A stretch of DNA of 7,384 nt, taken from an uncultured Planctomycetaceae bacterium (GTDB taxonomy: Bacteria > Planctomycetota > Planctomycetia > Pirellulales > Lacipirellulaceae). Made by a program: the position numbers and the translations under genes. The DNA lies in assembly GCA_937860165.1 (NCBI GenBank), contig CALMBE010000304.1:1-7384 (forward strand), in the 5' to 3' direction. Shown here piece by piece: positions 1 through 5,011 of the stretch; positions within the stretch are counted from its first letter, which is position 1, and every line of letters begins with the position of its first letter. A model generated the notes under the pieces. It worked only from the letters and a program-made list of their open reading frames with translations, was not told the DNA's origin and did no database searches.

Positions 1-53
1 GCGAATTTGAGTGGATCTTTCGCCCGGAGGGCGAAAGATCCACACAAATTCGC
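1..53. repeat. Long near-perfect hairpin at the window edge
   Basis: Bases 1-9 pair with 45-53 and bases 11-25 pair with 29-43. The only break is an A:A mismatch (10/44), and the loop is GGA (26-28), giving a 24-bp stem. It lies 40 bp past the stop codon of the minus-strand gene 94-669, so it could end that transcript. No T-run follows on either strand, so it is not a standard intrinsic terminator. It may instead be a dispersed palindromic repeat or the end of a mobile element cut by the window edge. The structure is seen directly; the role is inferred. Confidence 0.75.
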
Positions 54-93
54 CGCGTACCCCCCCAAAATCCAGCCGCCCCGCGTGCCAATG

Positions 94-669
94 CTACTCC
101 GCTGTCCCCTGCGGCTTCACTACGGCCGCCACGACGGCCGCCATCAGGGCCCCGGCTACCAGTTGGTAAATCGAGTTTCCCAGGCAATATCGGGGCGAAT
201 GGAACCACCAGATCGCATCTCCGGCGTTGGCCCAGATCGTAGCGGCCACGACCATCGTCATCACCGACATGAAACGACTCAAAAAGCAGGTGAGTCCCTT
301 ACCTCCGAAGGCCACCATGGTTGCGGTCAGCAGGGCCACGACAAAATAGTGCCCGAAGCCCAGGGCCAACACCGCCGGGGGCATCGGCTCGCTCCCCTCC
401 GCTCGGTAGGCCAGTTGCAACAAGGGGCCCTCACGATGTTGCCGGGTGAATTCTTCCATCTTCTCGGCGTCGTTCATTCCCTGGGGTGCCGGGTAGACAT
501 ACATGCCGCTCGGGGCCTGGGAACCCCGGAGCGAGGCCAGCACATCCAGCTCTGCCGGCAAGGGTTGCATGAGCAAGCTGCCCATATTCAGAAGTCCCCA
601 GAACAAAAATCCCCACAAGAACATCAGCACCGCCGAGCAGAGGGCCGCCAAGAGAACACGTTTTACCAT
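94..669 (-). CDS. Hypothetical integral membrane protein, four predicted helices
   Basis: This 191-residue protein is of unknown function. A hydrophobic segment spans about residues 5-28, followed by a polar, probably extracytoplasmic stretch (about 35-95) containing SGMYVYP. Three more hydrophobic segments lie at about 98-120, 126-148 and 165-184. The layout resembles, from memory, a widespread group of uncharacterised membrane proteins with an N-terminal helix, a loop with a G-[VM]-Y-[VI] motif and a C-terminal helix bundle containing adjacent Trp residues (here residues 154-155). I cannot name the family. The start is supported by GGAG seven bases upstream of the ATG. No neighbour on the same strand suggests a role. 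The overlapping ORF on the other strand (7-738) looks like a shadow, because only this frame gives ordered hydrophobic segments. Confidence 0.75.
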   Translation of the reverse strand: MVKRVLLAALCSAVLMFLWGFLFWGLLNMGSLLMQPLPAELDVLASLRGSQAPSGMYVYPAPQGMNDAEKMEEFTRQHREGPLLQLAYRAEGSEPMPPAVLALGFGHYFVVALLTATMVAFGGKGLTCFLSRFMSVMTMVVAATIWANAGDAIWWFHSPRYCLGNSIYQLVAGALMAAVVAAVVKPQGTAE

Positions 670-736
670 AGTTATTCTCCACTGGGGAAAATGACGGAAT
701 TAAAAGGTCAAAGTTTCAACGAGCTGGCAATTGCTT

Positions 737-766
737 AATGACGAATGTCGAAATCCGAAGCTCGAA
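737..766. repeat. Short repeat-like segment with alternating CGAA units
   Basis: CGAA recurs at short spacing in this segment (ACGAATGTCGAAATCCGAAG, then CTCGAAG). Similar ATGTCGAAATCCGAA tracts are, from memory, common intergenic repeats in environmental bacterial genomes. There is only one copy in this window, so the call rests on recall and internal periodicity. Confidence 0.3.
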
Positions 767-849
767 GTGAATGGGTGAGTGAACTCCGGGCGCTGACCAG
801 GATTATGCAAGTGCTAGCAGAGGTGGAAAAATGGGGCTCGCGTCCAATA

Positions 850-888
850 TCCTTGTAAGAAGTTGTAGTAGCGACTTCTTTACAAGGA
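850..888 (+). promoter_or_regulatory. Hairpin that would sequester the ribosome binding site of the 897 ORF
   Basis: Bases 850-863 (TCCTTGTAAGAAGT) pair with 874-888 (ACTTCTTTACAAGGA), with a single bulged base and a 10-base loop. The right arm contains most of the AAGGAG Shine-Dalgarno sequence (884-889), seven bases before the ATG at 897. In RNA the left arm would act as an anti-Shine-Dalgarno. Such masking is known for transposase mRNAs, where it limits expression driven by outside promoters. The pairing is seen; its regulatory effect is inferred. Confidence 0.5.
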
Positions 889-896
889 GAAAAATC

Positions 897-992
897 ATGG
901 ATCGCGACCTCTGGCTGGCATTATACCGTTTTGTGAAAGATGCGCCAGTACGAGGCAGGGGTTGGTCAGGGCCGAGCAATTGTTCAAGATAG
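897..992 (+). pseudogene. 31-codon ORF, possible N-terminal remnant of a transposase
   Basis: The ORF begins MDRDLWLALYRFVKDAPVRG and ends at TAG 990-992, two bases before the inverted hairpin pair at 994. It has a convincing ribosome binding site, AAGGAG at 884-889 with seven-base spacing, which is the main reason to take it seriously. From memory, MDR-[DE]-LW-x-x-[LV]-Y is how a group of DDE transposases common in planctomycetes begins. If so, about the first 15-20 codons survive and the rest has been lost, perhaps when the hairpin element arrived. Alternatively it is a genuine small protein under RNA-structure control. The peptide is too short to decide between these. Confidence 0.35.
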
Positions 993-993
993 T

Positions 994-1086
994 GGGTGCC
1001 ATGGCCACGGCGGTATTTCGCCGTGGCCATGTTTGCTCGGAGATTCTCATGCCCACACCGGCATTACCGGCGTGGGCATGGCACCC
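994..1086. repeat. Inverted pair of hairpin units
   Basis: Two copies of one hairpin unit face each other. The left copy (994-1031) has stem 1000-1012/1019-1031; the right copy (1048-1086) has stem 1048-1056/1072-1080 plus CCGG/CCGG (1058-1061/1067-1070). The outer GGGTGCCATG (994-1003) is an exact reverse complement of CATGGCACCC (1077-1086), so a single large fold is also possible. When the right copy is reversed and aligned with the left, two stem positions have switched from G-C to C-G with both partners changed, and a third pair would be G-U in the minus-strand RNA. These compensatory changes suggest the structure is maintained. The function is unknown: a dispersed palindromic repeat or a bidirectional terminator-like element. 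Confidence 0.7.
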
Positions 1087-1168
1087 TAAAGTGTATCACT
1101 GATCGGCCCTGTGATTTTCTGAGGGGACCCTTGCCGAGGGTGATCTGGGTCACCGACAATGGGGAGAC

Positions 1169-1381
1169 ATGCGAATTAAACTTTTCTTAGCCGTGCTGGT
1201 GGGTGCGTTGGCAGGTTGTGCCGCCGAGGAGGAGAATTCTCCGCTATTGATCGAACGGGAGCACGCGCATTACCATGTCCATGCCGCCCAGGTCGAACAC
1301 GACCACGCCCATGAATCCAGCAAATCAGCCGGTCATACGCACGAACACGCCCATCAGTCACAGGAAGCGAGTGACAAGTAG
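1169..1381 (+). CDS. Small histidine-rich lipoprotein, probable metal binder
   Basis: This 70-residue protein has a classic lipoprotein signal: a basic start (MRIK), a hydrophobic core and the lipobox LAGC with the lipidated Cys at residue 17. The mature part is about 53 residues and holds 11 histidines in three alternating clusters: HAHYHVH (32-38), HDHAH (44-48) and HTHEHAH (56-62), separated by Ser/Lys/Glu-rich spacers. Such clusters bind Zn, Ni, Cu or Co in other proteins, so a periplasmic or surface metal buffer or chaperone is a reasonable inference. I recognise no named family, and no transporter lies nearby to suggest which metal. The start is supported by GGGGAG (1161-1166) just upstream of the ATG. 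The gene stands alone, flanked by repeat elements on both sides. Confidence 0.72.
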   Translation: MRIKLFLAVLVGALAGCAAEEENSPLLIEREHAHYHVHAAQVEHDHAHESSKSAGHTHEHAHQSQEASDK

Positions 1382-1683
1382 GCCCACAAGCCGAGGGGTT
1401 GCCTTGCGCTTGTGCGATATGTAAATCGGAGATTAACTCTACACCGCTAAGTCCCGGGTCATTAGCCACGGATGAAACACAGATCGAACACGGATATTCA
1501 AGTGGAATAAAGGGGGTTTTCTGTCCGTGAAGTCCCTACTGGCTAACACCCAAGGCATGACTCCCAATCATCCGTGTTTAATCCGTGATATTCCGTGGCC
1601 CTAAACTTTCCTTCAATCAACCCTCGCTGTAGGACTAACCCCGATCGTTTCCTTCGACCGGCAACTTGCCGCCGTGCGATGGA
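1382..1683. other. Gap of 300 bp between convergent genes
   Basis: No gene is visible. A weak 7-bp stem (CACAAGC 1385-1391 with GCTTGTG 1408-1414) just after the lipoprotein stop could help end transcription but lacks a T-run. Most of the rest is the inverted-repeat element 1465-1599. Bases 1600-1683 show no structure I can support. Confidence 0.5.
1465..1599. repeat. 135-bp imperfect inverted-repeat element with CACGGAT-type arms
   Basis: The left arm (1465-1495) begins GCCACGGA and continues with AACAC and CACGGAT motifs. The right arm (1570-1599) is its imperfect reverse complement and ends TCCGTGGC. Within each arm, (A)CACGGAT-like units recur, so the arms are themselves short degenerate repeats. 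The centre (1496-1569) is not palindromic. Similar 'CCACGGATGAACACGGAT' tracts are, from memory, abundant between genes in many environmental genomes, including planctomycetes. I see no flanking target duplication. It lies between convergent genes and so may act on transcript ends. Confidence 0.6.
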
Positions 1684-2694
1684 TCACGCCCCCATCGGTC
1701 GGACGAGAACTCGGCCTTGTGATTTCCCCGCCAGCATCGCGGTAACTTCGGCGGGGACTTCGGCGAGTGAGACTTCGCGGACCCAGGGCTCCAATTGCCG
1801 CAATACGTTCCAGTCGCCTGCCAAGTGGTTCCAGATTTCGAGACGCGGCCCGCGCGGGCACTTGGCGGAGTCGATGCCCAAGAGCGCAGCTCCCCTCAAA
1901 ATGAAGGGGAAAACCGTGGGCGGCAGTTCGATTCCCGCCACTAACCCACAGGCCGTGACGCAGCCCCGATGTTTGAGCGAGCGAAGCAGTGTGGCGAGCA
2001 CATTGCCGCCGACCGTGTCGACAGCCGCCGCCCAGCGGGGCGACAGGAGTGGCTTGCCGGTGGTGTCGCTGACTTCTTGGCGAGAAAGAATTCGCGCTGC
2101 ACCCAGTTCGGTGAGTGCCCCGTGGAGTTCCGGTTTTCCCGTGACTGCGACTACCGTGTAACCGAGCTTGGCCAACAGCGCAACAGCCACCGAACCCACG
2201 CCGCCGGTTGCGCCCGTGACCACGACTTCGCCACCTGTTGGAAGAATACCGTGGTGACAAATCGCACGCACGCTTTGGGCAGCGGTGAAGCCAGCCGTGC
2301 CGTAGATCATCGCCTGTCTGGGAGAGAGGACAGCGGGAAGCCGCACAACCCACTCACTGGGGACTCGCACGAAACGCGAAAATCCGCCCCAGGCGGGAGC
2401 CCCTAAATCGTAACCGGTAACCAACACCGAATCATCCACCGCGAAATCCGCCACGCTTGATTCGACCACCGTGCCAGCGCAATCGATGCCGGGGACGTGT
2501 GGCAATTGGTTGACGACTCCCGGATGCGCTTGCGTGGCGAGGGCGTCTTTGTAGTTGAGCGAGGAATAGACGACTTTGATCAGCACTTCGCCGGGGGGCA
2601 AATCGGCGACGGTAATCGACTCGACTTGAACGGTTGTCGTTTCCCCGACTGAGTGGCGGACCATCAAGCACGGAAATGGTTCGGTGGGGGACAT
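1684..2694 (-). CDS. yhdH: YhdH/AcuI-type NADPH-dependent quinone oxidoreductase (acrylyl-CoA reductase family)
   Basis: This 336-residue protein is a zinc-free medium-chain dehydrogenase/reductase of the YhdH/YhfP group. Characterised members (YhdH, AcuI) reduce acryloyl-CoA to propionyl-CoA with NADPH in the cytoplasm, which detoxifies acrylate. Visible hallmarks are LNYKDALA (46-53), PGIDCAGTV (68-76), the YGTAGFTAA segment (131-139) before the nucleotide-binding fold, and the Rossmann glycine motif TGATGGVGS (160-168). The length fits the family. The ATG at 2694 is chosen because the N-terminus then matches family starts; no Shine-Dalgarno is visible. The upstream gene on the same strand is the pterin dehydratase, once only 6 bp away and now separated by a 144-bp insertion that probably weakens co-transcription. 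The exact substrate is inferred from the family. Confidence 0.9.
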   Translation of the reverse strand: MSPTEPFPCLMVRHSVGETTTVQVESITVADLPPGEVLIKVVYSSLNYKDALATQAHPGVVNQLPHVPGIDCAGTVVESSVADFAVDDSVLVTGYDLGAPAWGGFSRFVRVPSEWVVRLPAVLSPRQAMIYGTAGFTAAQSVRAICHHGILPTGGEVVVTGATGGVGSVAVALLAKLGYTVVAVTGKPELHGALTELGAARILSRQEVSDTTGKPLLSPRWAAAVDTVGGNVLATLLRSLKHRGCVTACGLVAGIELPPTVFPFILRGAALLGIDSAKCPRGPRLEIWNHLAGDWNVLRQLEPWVREVSLAEVPAEVTAMLAGKSQGRVLVRPMGA

Positions 2695-2698
2695 GGCA

Positions 2699-2706
2699 AG
2701 TTATTT
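2699..2706. repeat. Target-site duplication, left copy (AGTTATTT)
   Basis: AGTTATTT abuts the left end of the palindromic element at 2707. An identical copy abuts the right end at 2851-2858. A perfect 8-bp match placed exactly at both termini is the expected footprint of transposition. Confidence 0.85.
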
Positions 2707-2850
2707 GAGGGTGTCCGGGAATAAACTTCGAGAAAATACTCCTAATCGTCATTCCCGCGCAGGCGGGAATCTAGAGAACTGGATTCCCGCCTGCGCGGGA
2801 ATGACGGCCTAATAGCTGGCAATATGATACCGCAATTCCCGGACACCCTC
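2707..2850. mobile_element. 144-bp MITE-like element with 16-bp terminal inverted repeats
   Basis: The ends are perfect inverted repeats: GAGGGTGTCCGGGAAT (2707-2722) and its reverse complement (2835-2850). An identical 8-bp direct repeat, AGTTATTT, lies immediately outside both (2699-2706, 2851-2858). No coding capacity is present. Terminal repeats plus target duplication on a short non-coding element define a MITE. An 8-bp duplication fits several families, including ISAs1 (8-10 bp), a member of which lies 900 bp away. However, that IS has different ends (CAGGGCAA...), so the source transposase is not identified. The interior holds a second, nested palindrome (2747-2806). The element entered at the stop codon of the pterin dehydratase gene; the duplication regenerated the same TAA, so no protein was altered. 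Confidence 0.8.
2747..2806. repeat. Nested palindrome of two dRS3-like units
   Basis: Bases 2747-2771 are an exact reverse complement of 2782-2806 (25 bp) around a 10-base spacer. Each arm is itself a palindrome of the form ATTCCC-N8-GGGAAT (2751-2770 and 2783-2802), the pattern of the dRS3 repeat described in Neisseria, though such units occur in other bacteria too. In RNA each arm could form a small hairpin, or both could pair into one long stem. A further copy of the unit lies at 3416-3448. Confidence 0.8.
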
Positions 2851-2858
2851 AGTTATTT
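2851..2858. repeat. Target-site duplication, right copy (AGTTATTT)
   Basis: This is the second copy of the 8-bp duplication, directly after the right terminal repeat. It includes the TAA stop (complement of 2853-2855) of the minus-strand dehydratase gene, which shows where the insertion happened. Confidence 0.85.
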
Positions 2859-3221
2859 CTTCGTCTGTAACTCGATCGGCAACTGGTCGATCTTGGCGGC
2901 CAGGATAAAGTCATTTTCCGAGAGCCCACCGATCGCGTGGGTCCAGAGCTCGACCGACAGATTGCGATATCCCTCGATGTGCAGATCGGGGTGATGGCCA
3001 TCGTCTTCGGCGACCTGGGCACAATGGTTAAAAAACTCCATGCCCGCCAGGAAATTTTTCACCCGCCAATCCTTGCGGATTCGCTGGCCATCGTGGGTCA
3101 GATACCAACCTGGCAGTTTTGCGAGCTGGTCCCGAGCAACGCCGAGCGAACAAGGTTCAACACCTCCTTCGCACGGCAGGCACTTCTTGCGAATCAATTC
3201 CTGCGAGGTTTGTATTTGCAT
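2853..3221 (-). CDS. phhB: Pterin-4a-carbinolamine dehydratase (4a-hydroxytetrahydrobiopterin dehydratase)
   Basis: This 122-residue cytoplasmic enzyme of the PCD/DCoH family dehydrates 4a-hydroxytetrahydropterin, the product of aromatic amino acid hydroxylases, so the pterin cofactor can be recycled. The family signature is clear: EDDGHHPDL (72-80) with the active-site His pair 76-77 and Pro78, then Tyr85, a third His at 95 and Asp112. The N-terminal Cys-rich segment (Cys14, Cys17, Cys24, in KKCLPCEGG) is common in bacterial members. The length is typical. An AGGAAAG sequence lies just upstream of the ATG. No hydroxylase gene is in the window. The gene originally lay 6 bp before the YhdH-type reductase gene, suggesting an operon, and now has a MITE at its stop codon. 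Confidence 0.92.
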   Translation of the reverse strand: MQIQTSQELIRKKCLPCEGGVEPCSLGVARDQLAKLPGWYLTHDGQRIRKDWRVKNFLAGMEFFNHCAQVAEDDGHHPDLHIEGYRNLSVELWTHAIGGLSENDFILAAKIDQLPIELQTKK

Positions 3222-3262
3222 GGGGCTTTCCTGGGGAAGTATGTGAAGTCAGATATAATCGC

Positions 3263-3300
3263 CATGAACGCCAAGAGCGCCAAGAAGATTTTAAGGAGAA
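3263..3300. repeat. CGCCAAGA short repeat tract
   Basis: Two adjacent 10-bp units, AACGCCAAGA (3267-3276) and GCGCCAAGAA (3277-3286), are followed by GATTTTAAGGAGAA. Tracts of this kind (ATGAACGCCAAG...) are, from memory, frequent between genes in environmental genomes. There is a single copy in this window, so the call rests on internal repetition and recall. The AAGGAG it contains is not placed to serve any gene. Confidence 0.35.
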
Positions 3301-3415
3301 TATCGCTGAATTCTGTTACCGTTCTCGATTCTACAGCGTCAAGTCAGATTTACCACAACGACTCAACGGACACGACGAATTGCCGGAAAAGTAAATGGTG
3401 AGTAGTGAAATCGTA

Positions 3416-3448
3416 AGAACTGGATTCCCCCCTTCGCGGGAATGACGG
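3416..3448. repeat. Third copy of the dRS3-like palindromic unit
   Basis: Bases 3416-3448 match 2775-2807 (the right half of the MITE's inner palindrome plus part of its spacer) at all but two of 33 positions. The core is ATTCCC-N8-GGGAAT (3424-3443). Unlike the MITE, this copy is solitary, with no partner arm, showing that the unit spreads or persists independently of the MITE ends. Confidence 0.75.
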
Positions 3449-3452
3449 AACA

Positions 3453-3526
3453 GATTGCGGAATGCAGATTGCAGAATGAAAATAGTCCCACAGTCCCTTC
3501 TGCAATCCGCAATCCGGATTCCGCAT
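3453..3526. repeat. GATTGCGGAATGC-type imperfect stem-loop repeat
   Basis: The left arm (3453-3476) consists of alternating GATTGC and GAATGC units. The right arm (3498-3526) is an imperfect reverse complement, with an exact 10-bp core (GATTGCAGAA 3467-3476 with TTCTGCAATC 3498-3507) and a loop of 21 bases. Such alternating tracts recur in intergenic DNA of planctomycetes as far as I recall. The stem lies 50-120 bp upstream of the SlyX-like start and could form in the leader RNA. Confidence 0.55.
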
Positions 3527-3576
3527 TTCTTTCCTCCCCCTTGCTTCGGGTGTAACTGGGGTTTAGTCTGACCGAG

Positions 3577-3771
3577 ATGGAATCTTCCCAGATCAATGTG
3601 CCGCGTGAGTCGGACTCGACGACTCGAATCCTGCTCGAAGAGAAACTGAGTTTCCAACAGCATCAGCTTGACGAGCTCAATGCGGTGGTTTTGAGGCACC
3701 AAGCGGAGCTGGAACAACTCCGACGGGAGCTCGCGGCGGTAGTCTCAGGAGGCAGGGCAAACGCATCTTAA
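3577..3771 (+). pseudogene. slyX: SlyX-like coiled-coil protein, C-terminus replaced by IS insertion
   Basis: SlyX proteins are short coiled coils of about 70 residues and poorly known function. Residues 21-55 show the pattern: EEKLSFQQHQLDELNAVVL followed by a leucine-spaced amphipathic helix, with the typical 'Q-x-x-[IL]-[DE]-[ED]-LN' core. The first 58 codons are native. At 3753 the left end of the insertion sequence begins, supplies the last residues (RANAS) and creates the TAA at 3769-3771 from its own terminal repeat. Many SlyX proteins end in a PPHY-type tail, which is missing here. The 5027-5129 stretch beyond the IS does not give a clear tail in any frame. No strong Shine-Dalgarno precedes the ATG. 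The remaining coiled coil might still fold, so loss of function is probable rather than certain. Confidence 0.65.
3753..3771. repeat. Left terminal inverted repeat of the ISAs1-family element
   Basis: CAGGGCAAACGCATCTTAA matches the reverse complement of 5008-5026 at 18 of 19 positions. It sets the left boundary and provides the stop codon for the interrupted SlyX-like ORF. Confidence 0.9.
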
Positions 3772-3838
3772 TTGCCTGATCGTCTGAGAGAATTATTCGC
3801 GGGGGATTTGCCGAAGTAAATGCTAGCAGCGAAAGATT

Positions 3839-3871
3839 TCCGTGAGGGGCTTTTCGACTCTTTCTCACGGA
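3839..3871 (+). promoter_or_regulatory. Hairpin overlapping the transposase ribosome binding site
   Basis: TCCGTGAG (3839-3846) pairs with CTCACGGA (3864-3871), an 8-bp stem with a 17-base loop. The right arm overlaps the GGAGG Shine-Dalgarno (3869-3873) of the transposase gene. This would reduce translation of read-through mRNA, a known way for insertion sequences to avoid activation by outside promoters. The pairing is seen; the effect is inferred. Confidence 0.45.
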
Positions 3872-3879
3872 GGTTTTGC

Positions 3880-5011
3880 GTGGTGATGCAACGATTGTCG
3901 TTGGTGGATTGCTTCACGGAGATTGTCGATCCACGGATCGAGCGTACCAAACAGCATTTGTTGACAGACATTCTGTCGCTGTCCGTACTCGCGGTCATCG
4001 CTGGGGCGGAAGGCTGGGAGGACATCGAGGACTTCGGCCAACAGAAGCAGGTCTGGCTCCCACAATTTCTCCGACTGCCCAACGGAATTCCTTCTCACGA
4101 CACCATCAGCCGCGTGTTTCGCCGGTTGAAGCCAGGAGCGTTCGACGGGGGCGCTACGCGAGTGGATGGAATCGCTCCACGCGTCGCTGGGCTTAACGCT
4201 GATCGCCATCGAGGGCAAAACGGTGCGTCGTTCGCATGACCGCCGCTCGCTGAAAACAGCCCTGCCTTGGGTCTGTGCCTGGAGCGTGGCCAACCATCTG
4301 GTGCTTGGTCAGCAGGCCACCGACGTCCAATCGAACGAGATCACGGCCATCCCTAAATTGCTGAAAATGCTCGAGCTGAATGGGGCGATCGTGACCATCG
4401 ATGCCATGGGTTGTCAGCGCGAGATCGCGCGACAGATTGTCAACGGCGGCGGCGACTACGTGTTGGCGGTGAAAGAGAACCAACCGAAGCTGCACGCGGC
4501 CATCGTCGAGCATTTTGCCAAGCTCCAGGAAACCGACTTCGCGGACTGCGACGCACGCTGCCTGACGACGCAGGACAAGGCTCACGGCCGACAAGAGCGA
4601 CGATCCTACCGCGTGGTTCCGTTGCCCGAGTCGATGGGCCAGTTCAGCAAGGACTGGAAACAACTGACCAGCCTGGGCCAAGCGATCAACGTGACCCAGC
4701 GCGAGGGGCGTGAAACTACCGAGGAGCGCTACTACATCCTGAGCCTGAAGCCCCGCGTGAAACGATTCGCGGCCGCGGTGCGTGGCCATTGGGGCATCGA
4801 GAACCGTTTGCATTGGGTGCTGGACATGACCTTTCGCGAAGACGAGAGCCGAATCCGAATGGACCACGGCCCCGAAAACTTCGCCACGCTCCGCCGAGCC
4901 GCCGTGGGACTCATCCAACGGGACAAATCCAAGGGAAGTATCAAACGCAAGCGAAAACGCGCCGCCTGGAACAACCAAGCATTACTAAACATCATCCAGC
5001 AAGCCACTTAA
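3880..5011 (+). pseudogene. ISAs1-family transposase, frameshifted and with altered catalytic residue
   Basis: This DDE transposase moves its own IS. The first part reads in one frame up to about 4147 and includes AGAEGWEDIEDFG and NGIPSHDTISRVF, hallmarks of the H-repeat/ISAs1 group. The rest reads in the next frame, starting ALREWMESLHASL, to TAA 5009-5011 inside the right terminal repeat. Removing one G from the GGGGG run at 4147-4151 joins them into a normal protein of about 375 residues. Counting from ATG 3886 after correction, the second catalytic Asp (172, TIDAMGCQ) and the candidate Glu (305, WGIEN) are present. The first motif, usually IDGK, is IEGK (Glu109, codon GAG at 4211). GGAGG at 3869-3873 fits GTG 3880 or GTG 3883 better than ATG 3886. 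A programmed shift is possible but unusual for this family. Confidence 0.85.

Larger units (their letters stand above)
670..1168. other. Gap of about 500 bp between divergent genes, rich in repeats
   Basis: No full-length gene is visible here. The stretch holds the upstream region of the minus-strand membrane protein, a short repeat-like segment (737-766), a hairpin covering a ribosome binding site (850-888), a 31-codon ORF (897-992), an inverted pair of hairpins (994-1086) and the leader of the His-rich lipoprotein gene (1087-1168). A minus-strand 75-codon ORF (803-1030) reads through the hairpins and shows no protein-like pattern. Confidence 0.6.
3222..3576. other. Divergent intergenic region, 355 bp, with three repeat types
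   Basis: This region separates the minus-strand dehydratase gene from the plus-strand SlyX-like gene and so should hold both promoters, but I cannot place either with confidence. It contains a CGCCAAGA repeat (3263-3300), a dRS3-like unit (3416-3448) and a GATTGC-type stem-loop (3453-3526). Open frames crossing it are short and follow the repeats. Confidence 0.5.

Noticed and set aside
7..738. 243-codon plus-strand ORF over the membrane protein gene
   Set aside because: It starts inside the edge hairpin, is rich in Gly, His, Arg and Gln without pattern, and lies opposite a frame with an ordered transmembrane layout and a good ribosome binding site. It is a shadow.
1385..1414. Intrinsic terminator after the lipoprotein gene
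   Set aside because: The stem is only 7 bp with a 16-base loop and no T-run; too weak to annotate as a terminator.
1613..2406. Long ORFs on both strands over the YhdH-type gene
   Set aside because: Only the 1684-2694 minus frame shows family motifs (NYKDALA, TGATGGVGS). The others are Arg/Ser/His-rich shadows.
2707..2850. Mobilisation of the MITE by the ISAs1 element in this window
   Set aside because: The 8-bp duplication fits ISAs1, but the terminal sequences (GAGGGTGTCC versus CAGGGCAAAC) share only a few bases, too little to link them.
3251..3260. Perfect TATAAT at 3254-3259 as a promoter
   Set aside because: No matching -35 sequence lies 16-18 bases upstream, and on this strand it faces 300 bp of repeats before the next gene.
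3263..3528. CRISPR-like array in the repeat-rich gap
   Set aside because: The repeats are of different kinds, with no regular repeat-spacer alternation and no cas genes.
4193..4978. 261-codon minus-strand ORF opposite the transposase
   Set aside because: It is antisense to clear transposase coding sequence and has no motif of its own.
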